35,939 nt of DNA from Verrucomicrobiota bacterium (GTDB lineage: Bacteria > Verrucomicrobiota > Verrucomicrobiia > Chthoniobacterales > UBA10450), in assembly GCA_003219415.1 (NCBI GenBank), contig QHOS01000025.1, positions 1 through 35,939 on the forward strand, read 5' to 3'. Below are positions 1 through 8,008 of the stretch, piece by piece (position 1 is the first letter of the stretch; each line of letters opens with the position of its first letter). A program made the position numbers and the translations under genes. Under the pieces are notes generated by a model. That model had not been told where the DNA came from. It ran no database searches and saw nothing but the letters and a program-made list of their open reading frames with translations.

Positions 1-2
1 AA

Positions 3-2291
3 AAGCACGGACTAGTCCACCGCGATTTAAAGCCGGCAAACCTGATGCTCGTCGAGCCGGACGAACCCGAAGTGGTAGGGCGCGACCGCCGGGCGCGCCG
101 CAAACGGACGGCGCAGCGCGCCAGCTCTACCGTAAAAATAATCGACTTCGGTGTAGCCAAGGCGCTTCACGCTCAAACTGGTCCGCTGTCGCTGACTCAT
201 GAGAGATTTGTCGGTACGCCGGCATTCGCCAGCCCGGAACAATTTGAACATTCCGCTCTCGACGTGCGCTCCGATATCTACTCGCTGGGCGAAACGCTGT
301 GGTTCGCGCTTACAGGAAAAGCGCCATTTGCAGGCCGTAGCGTAGATGAGATTCACCGCGCTCAACAATCAAATGTGCTTCCCATCGAACAACTGAAAGC
401 AGCGCACGTTTCGTCCCGCCTCGGGTCGTTGCTCAAATCGATGCTCGCACTCGAGCCAGCCTCCCGACCCGGCACCCGCGCATTGGCAGCGCGTCTGCAG
501 CGTTGCTCCCCAGAGGCACGCAGCAAGCGACGCACGCGCGTCGCTCTCGCAGCCGCCGCGATCCTGATTCTCGGCGCGTCTGCGCTTTTGGTCTTTCAGC
601 CACCGCGTATCCAACAAAATGCGCCTTTGAGTCCCGCACCGGACAAAAGTATTGCGGTGCTTCCGTTTGAAAACCTGAGTCGCGATCCGGACAATGTCTA
701 CTTCGCCGATGGCGTGCAGGACGAAATTCTAACCCGTCTTGCCAGCCTCGCCGATCTGAAGGTGATCAACCGTACCTCGGTGATGCAATACAAAAGCGGG
801 TCCGCGCGAGATCTACGTAAAATCGGCCACCAACTAGGTGTTGCGCGTGTAGTGGAAGGAAGCGTGCAGCGAGCGGGCAACCGGGTGCGCGTCAACGCCC
901 AATTAATTGATGTGTCCACCAATCTGGCGCTATGGGGGCAGACTTATGACCGCGACCTTGCGGACGTTTTCGCGATTCAAAGTGAAATTGCGACCTCGAT
1001 TGCCCGCCAATTGCAGGCCAGCCTTTCGGCACGCGAAAAGACTGCGATTGAACAAGCCCCCACAAATGACATCACCGCCTTCGAACTCTACGCTCGAGCC
1101 AAAGATCTTCTTGCGAGCAGGAATGCGAAAGCGAATTTGCTGGAGGCGGCTGATCTGCTGAACCAGGCTGTCGCGCGTGATCCATCATTTTTTAAAGCGT
1201 ATTGCCTGCTCGCTTGGACTCACGACCTCCTTTATTTTTTCGGTCACGACCATACGCCCGCGCGGCTGGCATTAGCTGAAGCGGCAATTGAGACGGCATT
1301 TCGGCTCCATCCAGATGCGGGTGAAGCACACCTCGCGCGCGCCCGGAACCTTTATGAAGGATACCTCGATTATGACGCTGCTCTGGCCGAATTAGAAGTT
1401 GCCGCCAAGACCTTGCCCAATAGTGCCAGTGTTTTCGAGCTCAAGGGTTACATCGAGCGTCGCCAAGGCAAACAAGAAGAGGCGGTGCGTAGCCTGGAGC
1501 GCGCCATTGATCTGGATCCGCGGAACAGCTACATGCTGCAGCAGATTGCGCTCAGTTATCGTCTTCTGCACCGTTTCGCTGAGCAAAAATCGGTTTTAGA
1601 TCGCGCGTTGGCTATTGATCCGAATAATGTCGATATCCAACTCGAGCGCGCGGCCGTGTATTTCTATTGGAAAGCGGATTCCCGCCCCCTGCATCAAATG
1701 GTCGATTCAATTCGGACCACAAATCCCGCTGCTACTCAAGACATCGCCGAGTATTGGCTTTTTTACGCATTGGCCGAACGCGATGCTGCTGCTGCAAGAA
1801 ATGCCGTGATCGCAGCAGGCGAAAATCCAGCCTTGACCGACGAGACCGTTAATTTCAGTCGGTCGTTCATGGAAGGTGTTATCGCCCGCATGACGAAAGA
1901 TGATGCAGAAGCACGTGCGGCTTTCACTGCGGCGCGCATGGAGCAGCAGAAGGTCCTTCAATCTCCCGAAAGCTACGGGCCGGTGCTCTGCGTGCTGGGT
2001 TTAATCGACGCTGGGCTGGGACGGAAAGAAGAAGCGCTGCGGGAAGGCCGGCGTGCAGTTGAGGTTCTTCCCGTGGAAAAAGATGCAATTCACGGAATCG
2101 GTATGGTCGAATACTTCGCGATGATCGCTGCGTGGGCTGGTGATAAAGATCTCGCCTGCCAGCAGCTTGCAATCGCCATCCGTCCGCCGAGCCCACTCAA
2201 CTACGGCCACTTGAAACTGCTGCCGTTTTGGGACCCGTTGCGAGGCGATCCGCGTTTTGAAAAAATCGTCGCCTCCCTCGCACCGAAGTGA
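3..2291 (+). CDS. Ser/Thr protein kinase with TolB-like and TPR domains, 5'-truncated by window edge
   Basis: The reading frame is open to the left edge and runs straight into the catalytic loop HRDLKPAN (residues 6-13 of the visible part), so the kinase N-lobe lies outside the window. DFG (48-50) and the APE-like SPE (77-79) follow. About 34 residues, arginine-rich, separate HRDLKPAN from DFG, where most bacterial Hanks kinases have only about 12-15. A single membrane segment near residues 179-198 divides the cytoplasmic kinase from a TolB/FlgO-like domain beginning SIAVLPFENLS (about 215-345). Tetratricopeptide-like repeats follow to the end, closing with the motif DPLRGDPRFEKIV typical of this family. 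It is probably a transmembrane kinase that relays an envelope signal; the substrate is unknown. The kinase-TolB-TPR architecture is well known in Acidobacteria and Verrucomicrobia. Confidence 0.93.
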   Translation, partial: KHGLVHRDLKPANLMLVEPDEPEVVGRDRRARRKRTAQRASSTVKIIDFGVAKALHAQTGPLSLTHERFVGTPAFASPEQFEHSALDVRSDIYSLGETLWFALTGKAPFAGRSVDEIHRAQQSNVLPIEQLKAAHVSSRLGSLLKSMLALEPASRPGTRALAARLQRCSPEARSKRRTRVALAAAAILILGASALLVFQPPRIQQNAPLSPAPDKSIAVLPFENLSRDPDNVYFADGVQDEILTRLASLADLKVINRTSVMQYKSGSARDLRKIGHQLGVARVVEGSVQRAGNRVRVNAQLIDVSTNLALWGQTYDRDLADVFAIQSEIATSIARQLQASLSAREKTAIEQAPTNDITAFELYARAKDLLASRNAKANLLEAADLLNQAVARDPSFFKAYCLLAWTHDLLYFFGHDHTPARLALAEAAIETAFRLHPDAGEAHLARARNLYEGYLDYDAALAELEVAAKTLPNSASVFELKGYIERRQGKQEEAVRSLERAIDLDPRNSYMLQQIALSYRLLHRFAEQKSVLDRALAIDPNNVDIQLERAAVYFYWKADSRPLHQMVDSIRTTNPAATQDIAEYWLFYALAERDAAAARNAVIAAGENPALTDETVNFSRSFMEGVIARMTKDDAEARAAFTAARMEQQKVLQSPESYGPVLCVLGLIDAGLGRKEEALREGRRAVEVLPVEKDAIHGIGMVEYFAMIAAWAGDKDLACQQLAIAIRPPSPLNYGHLKLLPFWDPLRGDPRFEKIVASLAPK

Positions 2292-2446
2292 GGTTTAAGC
2301 TTAGACTCTTCACGAATCGGTAAAGAGGTAAAGGTCGAAGGCTATCGCGTGGGAAATGAACTGCGCTATGTCTCTGCAAGGGAGATCAGGCGATCTCGGA
2401 GGAGAGTCCGTACCGACGAAAGAAATAGGGCGTAGTGATCGTTCCG

Positions 2447-2662
2447 CTAACTCGTGGGAGGCGGAGTAGGAGTAGGCTTATTGGGCTTTGGCCCTGGAGA
2501 AGGTACAGGGGCTTCTGTACTCGACCTCTTGTTCTTTTGCGTTCGGGCAGTTGTGGGAGCAGGAGTAGGGCTGTTGGGCTTTGGCCCTGGCGTCCACGGT
2601 GAGTAACAACTCACGAAAAGCGAGGCGCCAGCCAGGATGCAGATATATTTTTTCGTAATCAT
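2447..2662 (-). CDS. Small proline-rich putative lipoprotein
   Basis: The predicted product is 71 residues when started at the internal Met of the MITKKY sequence. That Met is preferred because it is followed directly by a hydrophobic segment ending LFVSC, a passable lipobox; an upstream in-frame Met would add 17 unlikely residues before the signal peptide. The mature part is low-complexity, rich in Pro, Thr and Lys, with the unit PGPKPN appearing twice and a PTPTPPPTS end. This suggests a short, flexible, lipid-anchored surface peptide. No homologous family is recognised. No clear Shine-Dalgarno sequence precedes the start. It lies alone on the minus strand opposite the small + strand ORFs. 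Confidence 0.5.
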   Translation of the reverse strand: MITKKYICILAGASLFVSCYSPWTPGPKPNSPTPAPTTARTQKNKRSSTEAPVPSPGPKPNKPTPTPPPTS

Positions 2663-2966
2663 AGAGTCATCTTGAGTTCCTGAGTCAACGTGAGCAAGAC
2701 ATTTGTCAGGCATTCAGGATTCGCAAGTTTTGTTCGAGAAGTGCGTGATGATCGCGGAGTAAGCGTGGGTTCGTTTTGAAATCATGCGCTTCGACTATGG
2801 TCTGTGGTGCGGCCTTTCGGTCCGGCGCGGCGTCTTTACCTTGCGGTACCTAGTTTCCTCACTCGTGTTTCTGGTCGGCTGAATTTTGGGCCGCATTCAT
2901 CTCCTTGATTTTTCGGTGAAGGGTTCCCCGCTTGGTCCCGTCCGCGCGTTTCGTAGCCGGCAGTAA

Positions 2967-3019
2967 GGATTTTAACAACCTTTTTGCCACGCGGGGCGAA
3001 ATTTTCCGAAGGAACAGGG
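2967..3019 (+). promoter_or_regulatory. Conserved leader element, copy 1
   Basis: This is the first of four similar elements. The shared order is GGATTTT, AAC, a T-run, then GCCACGC, GGGCGAAA, TTCCGAAGGAA and CAGG. TTCC-GAA-GGAA can form a four-pair hairpin that would hold the AAGGA ribosome-binding motif. GCC and GGC around ACGCG can form a second small stem. The element ends next to a possible ATG at 3023 and 34 nt before the better-supported start at 3053. No known riboswitch class is recognised. Confidence 0.55.
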
Positions 3020-3052
3020 TAAATGGCTAAACCGATCCAAAGAGGAGTTGAA

Positions 3053-3214
3053 ATGCAAAAGCTAAACCCTGAGATACCTTTTACGTCTGCACGGAAGGAC
3101 GAAGCAAACGAGGGAGCACGTATCTCTATCAGAGATCCGGACACGATCCTCACCACGATTGTGCTTCTACTTGCCTGCCTGGCCCTCGCGGTCCTGGCGC
3201 ATGCAGTCATTTAG
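3053..3214 (+). CDS. Small single-pass membrane protein
   Basis: The product is a 53-residue protein: a polar N-terminal half and a C-terminal hydrophobic stretch (LTTIVLLLACLALAVLAHAV) fitting one membrane span with a very short tail. The start is placed where AGAGGAG sits five bases before ATG. An in-frame ATG at 3023, directly behind the conserved leader element, would add ten residues and cannot be excluded. The topology resembles small C-tail-anchored stress or regulatory peptides, but no family is recognised. It is one of four ORFs in this stretch preceded by the same leader element. Confidence 0.5.
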   Translation: MQKLNPEIPFTSARKDEANEGARISIRDPDTILTTIVLLLACLALAVLAHAVI

Positions 3215-3498
3215 CAACGCGTCAGGACAACCCCAGGGGTATCTGCTTGGTCCCAACATACGTCGTTCTAACGACGCCGGCAGCAACAACGTGGCAGCGG
3301 GAGCTTAAAGTCCTTTTCAGCAACACGGGGTACCTTCCGCATCGCTGTTGGCTGAGATGTGTCCGATAGCGCCGACACTGGTCACAGCGACTTAGCCATC
3401 GGTCACGGAGGTTGCTTGGCCCGCTTTAACCTCCCACTCTCTCTGCCGCACCTATCTTGGCTATCCGTCCTATCGCTGTAATGCGCGGTCGGCCGGAA
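3215..3498. other. Intergenic stretch without a supported gene
   Basis: No convincing ORF is seen on either strand. A near-perfect palindrome, CGTCGTT and AACGACG around CT, lies at 3261-3276. It lacks a T-run and is not a convincing intrinsic terminator. Confidence 0.5.
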
Positions 3499-3550
3499 AG
3501 ATTTTTAAACTTTTTTGCTACGCCGGGCAAAAGCTTCCGAAGGAAATAAG
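3499..3550 (+). promoter_or_regulatory. Conserved leader element, copy 2
   Basis: It matches copy 1 in order and spacing: ATTTTTAAAC, a T-run, GCTACGC, GGGCAAAA, TTCCGAAGGAA, then ATAAG in place of CAGG. GCT can still pair with GGC through a G-U pair, so the first stem is retained despite the C-to-T change. The next ORF starts at 3631 with its own ribosome-binding site. A three-codon ATG-AAA-GTT-TAA mini-ORF begins at 3601 between the two. Confidence 0.5.
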
Positions 3551-3630
3551 TAAACCGCCAGAACTGGATTCTCCTAAAGAAATCAGAGAAGGCCAACACA
3601 ATGAAAGTTTAATAGGAAAGGAATTTTTAA

Positions 3631-3825
3631 ATGAAAATCTTTATCGTTTATGATTTAGATTCAAAAATGCCCTTTGCTGTTGGCGAACAAGTGAGCGCGG
3701 AAACGGCGCGATGTTGTGCAAGCGCGGCAACCGGAATCTTGCACGCAAATCTTTTTGCAGAAGAAATTGATTTAGGAAAACAATTACCTATATCACCGGA
3801 GCCAGGCACCGTAGCCAGTGCTTAG
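3631..3825 (+). CDS. Small hypothetical protein, 64 aa
   Basis: A 64-residue product with no signal peptide or membrane span begins MKIFIVYDLDSKMPFAVGE. AGGAAAGGAA seven to eight bases before ATG is a strong ribosome-binding site and fixes the start. The middle has a small hydrophobic/alanine-rich helix (SAETARCCASAATGILHANLF) and the end is acidic. No family is recognised. It follows copy 2 of the conserved leader element by about 80 nt, and the tiny MKV-stop ORF at 3601 could couple to its translation. Confidence 0.5.
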   Translation: MKIFIVYDLDSKMPFAVGEQVSAETARCCASAATGILHANLFAEEIDLGKQLPISPEPGTVASA

Positions 3826-3914
3826 ACGCAGCTTTATTCTCCCCAGTTTTTCGCTCAAGCGTTTGGCGCGTTCCGCCCCTTGCGCGACCCGTGTTATGCG
3901 TACTCGGCCCCAAG

Positions 3915-3966
3915 GGATTTTCAAACTTTTTTGCCACGCTGTGCAAAAAGTTCCGAAGGAACAGGT
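3915..3966 (+). promoter_or_regulatory. Conserved leader element, copy 3
   Basis: GGATTTTCAAAC, a T-run, GCCACGC, GTGCAAAA, TTCCGAAGGAACAGG and TAAAACC occur in the same order as in copies 1 and 2. The TTCC-GAA-GGAA hairpin is kept exactly. The GCC/GGC stem is weakened here to GC/GC or CAC/GTG. The next ORF starts 27 nt downstream. Confidence 0.55.
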
Positions 3967-3992
3967 AAAACCAGCAAATCGCCAAAAGCCGA

Positions 3993-4217
3993 ATGAAAAC
4001 GAAAATCACACAGAGCATCAACTCCGCCGCGATTGCCATAGCGCTGTTTTGCGCCGTTGCAATCCTGTCGCCTTCACCCACCAGCATAAATACCACGATC
4101 AATGACCGCGCAGCCGATGCATTGCGCCATATCATTATTAGGCAGGCTGGTAGCACGCCCGGCTCAGCTGCTATGACAAGGCGTTGCAACTACATTGCAA
4201 CCCATACAAAGTTGTAG
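3993..4217 (+). CDS. Small putative secreted peptide
   Basis: The 74-residue ORF begins MKTKITQSINSAAIAIALFC and has a typical n-region and hydrophobic core of a signal peptide, with possible cleavage after the AILSPSP region. The remaining ~45 residues are hydrophilic and not recognised. The Shine-Dalgarno sequence is weak. The N-terminus (MKT plus hydrophobic core) resembles that of the large Asp-box protein downstream, which is preceded by the same leader element. A strong hairpin terminator follows 43 bases after the stop. A second frame overlaps (3818-4105) but has no signal features and is taken as a shadow. Confidence 0.45.
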   Translation: MKTKITQSINSAAIAIALFCAVAILSPSPTSINTTINDRAADALRHIIIRQAGSTPGSAAMTRRCNYIATHTKL

Positions 4218-4260
4218 TTTCTTCTGGCTTTGGCCAAATAATCCAGCTAAAGCTGTAAGC

Positions 4261-4292
4261 AAGCCGTCACGTTAGGTCGTGACGGCTTCTTT
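4261..4292 (+). terminator. Intrinsic terminator
   Basis: An 11-bp perfect stem, AAGCCGTCACG and CGTGACGGCTT, encloses a TTAGGT loop and is followed by CTTTGTCTCCTTT. It lies just after the small secreted-peptide ORF and would end its transcript. Confidence 0.8.
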
Positions 4293-4495
4293 GTCTCCTT
4301 TGGGTTTCATATAGCACTCACCACAGCATACAGGTAAGCAGGACGGCACAAATCCATTCGTTAGATAACATAGAGGTCAAGTCTCCTTTTTGTTCTTGGC
4401 TTTTCTAAAAGGGTTCCGGCTGGTATGTTATGTTCGCCGGGCCGGTTACTCGCGGCCGGTGGTAGCTATGCGATTTCGAGAAACAAGGTCTGTCC

Positions 4496-4539
4496 GCATT
4501 CTTTTTGCCACGCCGGCGAAAACTTTCCGAAGGAACAGG
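4496..4539 (+). promoter_or_regulatory. Conserved leader element, copy 4, fused to a start codon
   Basis: CTTTTTGCCACGC, CGGCGAAAAC, TTTCCGAAGGAACAGG and then C-ATG. Here AAGGA of the hairpin TTCC-GAA-GGAA stands seven bases before the start codon of the large Asp-box protein, so opening or closing the hairpin would directly set ribosome access. GCC-ACGCC-GGC forms a clean upstream stem. Confidence 0.6.
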
Positions 4540-4540
4540 C

Positions 4541-6928
4541 ATGAAAACAATATGCCTGAGTCAAACACGATGCCTGACCGCAGTCTCCTTGATGCTTGTA
4601 GGTGTGTTACTAACCTGTTACGGCGTCATAGTGAACTTGCGTCACGGCGGTATACAGGATATCGAGAACGTGGCTGACGTTGTACCTGCGGAGGAGGATG
4701 GGGATGCCGAGTATCTGGAAAAGCGTCATGAATTCCTGGACCGGTTCTTCGGGACCGGGCCAGGAGGCGTGTCGCCTAGTGCTTACATGGCCGCGCTCGC
4801 CGCGGCGCGCTCGCTGCCTCCAAGCCCGCTTTTGCAAGGCGGGAAGTTCGTGTCGCCCGAAGCGCCGGAGGTCACGTCGCCATGGACTTCTCCAATAGCG
4901 CCTCCCATGCAGAACAGTTACGGCGGAAACGCAAGCGCGAGGGTCCATGCGTTAGCTATTGATCCGGTCAACGCCAACGTCGTTTATACAGGAACCTTCG
5001 GCGGGCTCGCCAAGACAACCGACGGCGGCGTCACTTGGCGGTATTTGTCTGACTCGTGGGCTTCACAGAGTGTCAGCGCAATCGCCGTCAATCCTGGCGC
5101 GTCTAATGACGTCTACGTTGGCACGGGCAGAGAAGGCAGTGGCGCTGCCTCTTATGAGGTCGGCCTCTACCGCTCATTCGACGGAGGGTCAACCTGGAGT
5201 AGCGCCTTGGGAAAGGCCCAGTTTGAAGGTACGTACATCAGGACGATTGCTATCGACCCGAACACCTCGAGCTCGCAATTGACCACGACCGTATACGCCG
5301 CCAACGGCGGCACAAACACTTGCGGATTGTGGCGCTCAACTGATAGCGGCGTCACTTGGTTGCAGTTGTACCAGGTCGACAACGGCGTTTATGATGTAGC
5401 CATAGACGCCGCGACTCATCCTTCCACCCTTTACATCACTGAGGACAACGGGACGTTTAAGAGCACCGATTCCGGCCGATCCTGGACACTCATACACAGT
5501 GTTCTCGAGCATTCCCGCAATCGGTTAAGCGTGGCTAACTCCACGCTTTACCTTTTGGGGCCGAGCGATCCGGACCATAACCTCTACAAGTCCATGGACG
5601 GCGGAGCGACTTGGATTCAAATACCAACCCGTTGCCCCTGCGCTCCTGACGTTTGCGCAAACGACAACCCGCCTGGCCCTCCGATCTGTGCCGACAGCTG
5701 CGCCAGCCGCTGCGGTAATATCGGCTTTTCCGTGTTCGCCGTGGACCCCGTCGACCCACAGATCATTCTCGGAGGCAACCAGGCTCTTTACCGCACGGAT
5801 AACGAAGGCGCGACTTGGACCGAAATAGGAAACAAGTGGGGCAACGATCCCGATCCAGCCCGCCGCATCCATACCGACCAACGAGCGATCGTCTTCTCGC
5901 GGACAGCTCCTAATGTCGTGTACGAGGGCAACGACGGAGGCATCGTAAGATCGAGGGACGCGGGGCTGCACTGGACGAACCTTAATCAAAACTTTCCAGG
6001 TGCGTTGCTCTACGGCGTGGCCTTAAGCGCGGACGGCAATATGGTCGCGGGAACCCAGGACAACGGCGTGGTCTTCAGCGGCGCGAGTGCACCTTGGGAT
6101 ATGATCTTTGGCGGCGATTCCGCCCACAATCTCATCGATCCGGTCGATGGGACGGTTGGGTACTTCACGATGTATCGCGATTATGTCTTTAGAAGATTCA
6201 ACACGGCAACGCCGCACACCTCGGTCAATGTTCGCCCGTCTCAATTTGATGACGATGCAAGCTGCAACTTCTTTCCGACGTTTAGCATGAATCCATCTTC
6301 TCCAACTCATATCATCGCCGCTTGCCAGCAGGTGGTCCGAACCCTTGACGGCCCGACGGTTACGCCTGAGAGCTGGACGACGATCGGGCAGCCGTTTGCG
6401 GATCCTGTTACTGCAACCTACGAAGCACCGAATAATTCTAACGTCATTTACGCCGTCGCCGCTCATGGGGAGGTTTGGATGACTACGAACGCGAACGCCG
6501 GGACCGCGGCTGTCTGGAGGAATGTCACCCGAGACTTACCGGGGGGGATCTGGACCATCGCCGTTCATCCCACCGACCCGCAAACGGCATATCTCGCGTG
6601 CGATTCAGGCATGTATAAAACCACCGACATGGGAACAACCTGGATGCAACAGGGAGTCCAAAACCTGATCTATCGTGATGTAGCCATCGATCCACTGAAT
6701 CCTCAACATATCTTTGCAGCTTCTAATGCAGGAGTTTTTGCCAGCACCGATGGCGGGCTCAGCTGGGGAAACATGAGCGACGGCATACCGGCAGGATTGG
6801 TGGTTACTGCGCTCTCCTTTAATGCCAGTAGTCGGCAGCTTGCCGCTTCCACCTTTGGGCGTGGAGTTTACATGCTTCATCTGGATCCGCCTCCGCGGCC
6901 GCGTCCCACTCCGCGGCCCAGGCCATGA
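4541..6928 (+). CDS. Exported Asp-box (BNR-like) beta-propeller protein
   Basis: The 795-residue product has an N-terminal hydrophobic segment (LTAVSLMLVGVLLTCYGVIV) acting as signal or anchor. At least nine Asp-box units S/T-x-D-x-G-x-T/S-W follow, for example TTDGGVTWRYL, STDSGVTWLQL, SMDGGATWIQI and STDGGLSWGNM. This is the repeat found in sialidase/sortilin/xyloglucanase-type propellers. A cysteine-rich insert (CPCAPDVCANDN to SCASRCG, about residues 367-390) could carry disulfides, consistent with export. The tail is PRPRPTPRPRP. Catalytic residues of a glycoside hydrolase are not evident, so binding is as likely as catalysis. The start at 4541 is chosen because AAGGA of the conserved leader sits seven bases upstream; an ATG 36 bases earlier would begin inside the leader. 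Confidence 0.88.
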   Translation: MKTICLSQTRCLTAVSLMLVGVLLTCYGVIVNLRHGGIQDIENVADVVPAEEDGDAEYLEKRHEFLDRFFGTGPGGVSPSAYMAALAAARSLPPSPLLQGGKFVSPEAPEVTSPWTSPIAPPMQNSYGGNASARVHALAIDPVNANVVYTGTFGGLAKTTDGGVTWRYLSDSWASQSVSAIAVNPGASNDVYVGTGREGSGAASYEVGLYRSFDGGSTWSSALGKAQFEGTYIRTIAIDPNTSSSQLTTTVYAANGGTNTCGLWRSTDSGVTWLQLYQVDNGVYDVAIDAATHPSTLYITEDNGTFKSTDSGRSWTLIHSVLEHSRNRLSVANSTLYLLGPSDPDHNLYKSMDGGATWIQIPTRCPCAPDVCANDNPPGPPICADSCASRCGNIGFSVFAVDPVDPQIILGGNQALYRTDNEGATWTEIGNKWGNDPDPARRIHTDQRAIVFSRTAPNVVYEGNDGGIVRSRDAGLHWTNLNQNFPGALLYGVALSADGNMVAGTQDNGVVFSGASAPWDMIFGGDSAHNLIDPVDGTVGYFTMYRDYVFRRFNTATPHTSVNVRPSQFDDDASCNFFPTFSMNPSSPTHIIAACQQVVRTLDGPTVTPESWTTIGQPFADPVTATYEAPNNSNVIYAVAAHGEVWMTTNANAGTAAVWRNVTRDLPGGIWTIAVHPTDPQTAYLACDSGMYKTTDMGTTWMQQGVQNLIYRDVAIDPLNPQHIFAASNAGVFASTDGGLSWGNMSDGIPAGLVVTALSFNASSRQLAASTFGRGVYMLHLDPPPRPRPTPRPRP

Positions 6929-7020
6929 TTTCAAGAGGATGAGTATGTTCGATTCAATTTTGATAGCGCCACTCTCGTGATGTTCCGGTTTCACAAGTCA
7001 AAATCAGCGATCTCTTCCAA

Positions 7021-7536
7021 ATGAAAACGGGTAGTTTGTTTGCAGAATTGAAGCGGCGCAAAGTTTACAGAGTTGCGGTTGCGTACGCTCTCATGGGATG
7101 GGCGCTGGCTCAGGGGATCGCGCAGGTTTTCCCGGTGTTCGAGGTTCCGAACTGCATACTGCGCTTGATCATGGTTCTTATTCCGTTCGGATTTCCGATT
7201 GCGCTGGTTCTTGCGTGGCTGTTTGAACTGACGCCGGAAGGCTTGAAACGAACGGTAGACATACCGCCGGATAAAGTCCCTGACATCGTTCGGCAGCTTG
7301 AGGCGCACGCGCGGCAACAATTCGTCCGCGGCTATTTATGTGCCTTAATTTACGCCGGATTGGGCGACAAAACGAAAGCGATCGATTACCTTAAGCGGGG
7401 ATATCTCAATCACGACAATATCGACGTTACAGGGGTTCGAGTCGATCCCATGCTCGATGTGCTGCGCAGCGATCATCGGTTCGAAACCCTCGCGGACGAA
7501 GCCTCCAACATACACGATCACGTCGGCCCATGTTAA
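7021..7536 (+). pseudogene. Internally deleted TolB-N/TPR membrane protein remnant
   Basis: The first ~85 residues (FAELKRRKVYRVAVAYALMG, two membrane helices, ELTPEGLKRTVDIPP) match the standard N-terminus of the family whose members continue with a TolB-like domain and TPRs. The last ~75 residues (ALIYAGLGDKTKAIDYLKRG, then VDPMLDVLRSDHRFETL) match the standard C-terminus of the same family. The roughly 300-400 residue middle is missing without loss of frame, leaving 171 aa. An in-frame deletion could yield a stable small membrane protein, so it may still be expressed. The complete kinase at the start of the window has the same kind of C-terminus. Confidence 0.7.
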
Positions 7537-7666
7537 GCTCAACCTAAGTCGCTGAGAACCCGGCTGTCCGTCTTATCGACGACTGAAGATCAGCGCATCG
7601 AAATCAGATCGATGCAGCGATGATCAGAGCGAAGGTGGATCAATGCTGTGGCGGTGGCCCCCGTGC

Positions 7667-7692
7667 GGTGCCGGAAGTCAAATGCCGGCACC
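7667..7692. other. Inverted repeat
   Basis: GGTGCCGG and CCGGCACC form an 8-bp perfect stem with a 10-nt loop. There is no T-run beside it. It lies in a 240-bp gene-free stretch before tRNA-Leu. Confidence 0.4.
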
Positions 7693-7726
7693 TCAGTCTC
7701 AGCGCCCCGCAGAGCCGGCACAGGTC

Positions 7727-7748
7727 GGAAGCTGCTTGAGCTTCCTTT
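7727..7748 (+). terminator. Probable intrinsic terminator
   Basis: GGAAGCT and AGCTTCC form a 7-bp stem with a GCTTG loop, followed by TTTGTAGCTTTG. It stands upstream of tRNA-Leu and would end transcription arriving from the left. Confidence 0.55.
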
Positions 7749-7775
7749 GTAGCTTTGTACTTTCAAGCCTCCAAT

Positions 7776-7859
7776 GCCGGCGTGGCGGAATTGGCAGACG
7801 CGCTGGACTCAAAATCCAGTGATCGCAAGATCGTGTGGGTTCGAGCCCCTCCGCCGGCA
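7776..7859 (+). tRNA. tRNA-Leu(CAA)
   Basis: The acceptor stem GCCGGCG pairs with CGCCGGC. The anticodon stem CTGGA/TCCAG holds the loop CTCAAAA, giving anticodon CAA. A long variable arm (GTGATCGCAAGATCGT) is typical of leucine tRNAs, and the T-arm GGGTTCGAGCCCC is canonical. CCA is not encoded. Confidence 0.97.
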
Positions 7860-8008
7860 AACCGTCTAACCCTATCTCTTGCGAGAGAGAATTAATCAGT
7901 TATCGCACCGGCAAACTTCGCATCCGCGCGAAGGCAGGCAACTGCGGTGGCGCGACGTATTCACCGTTTATTGCTTGTATAGAAGAGCGAGAACCCACAT
8001 GTTCTCTC

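Noticed and set aside
2967-3019. Leader element read as a cyclic-di-GMP-I (GEMM) riboswitch because of CACGC and GGGCAAA.
   Set aside because: The second conserved half (GACGCAAAGCC and the tetraloop-receptor arm) is missing in all four copies, the hairpin is a GAA triloop and not GAAA, and the total length is too short.
3788-4189. 133-aa minus-strand ORF opposite the secreted-peptide ORF.
   Set aside because: It runs antisense through the conserved leader element and the signal-peptide ORF and has no recognisable features.
7835-8008. Longer start for the ECF sigma factor inside tRNA-Leu.
   Set aside because: The frame is open by chance through the tRNA; the extra 58 residues do not resemble sigma-factor sequence.
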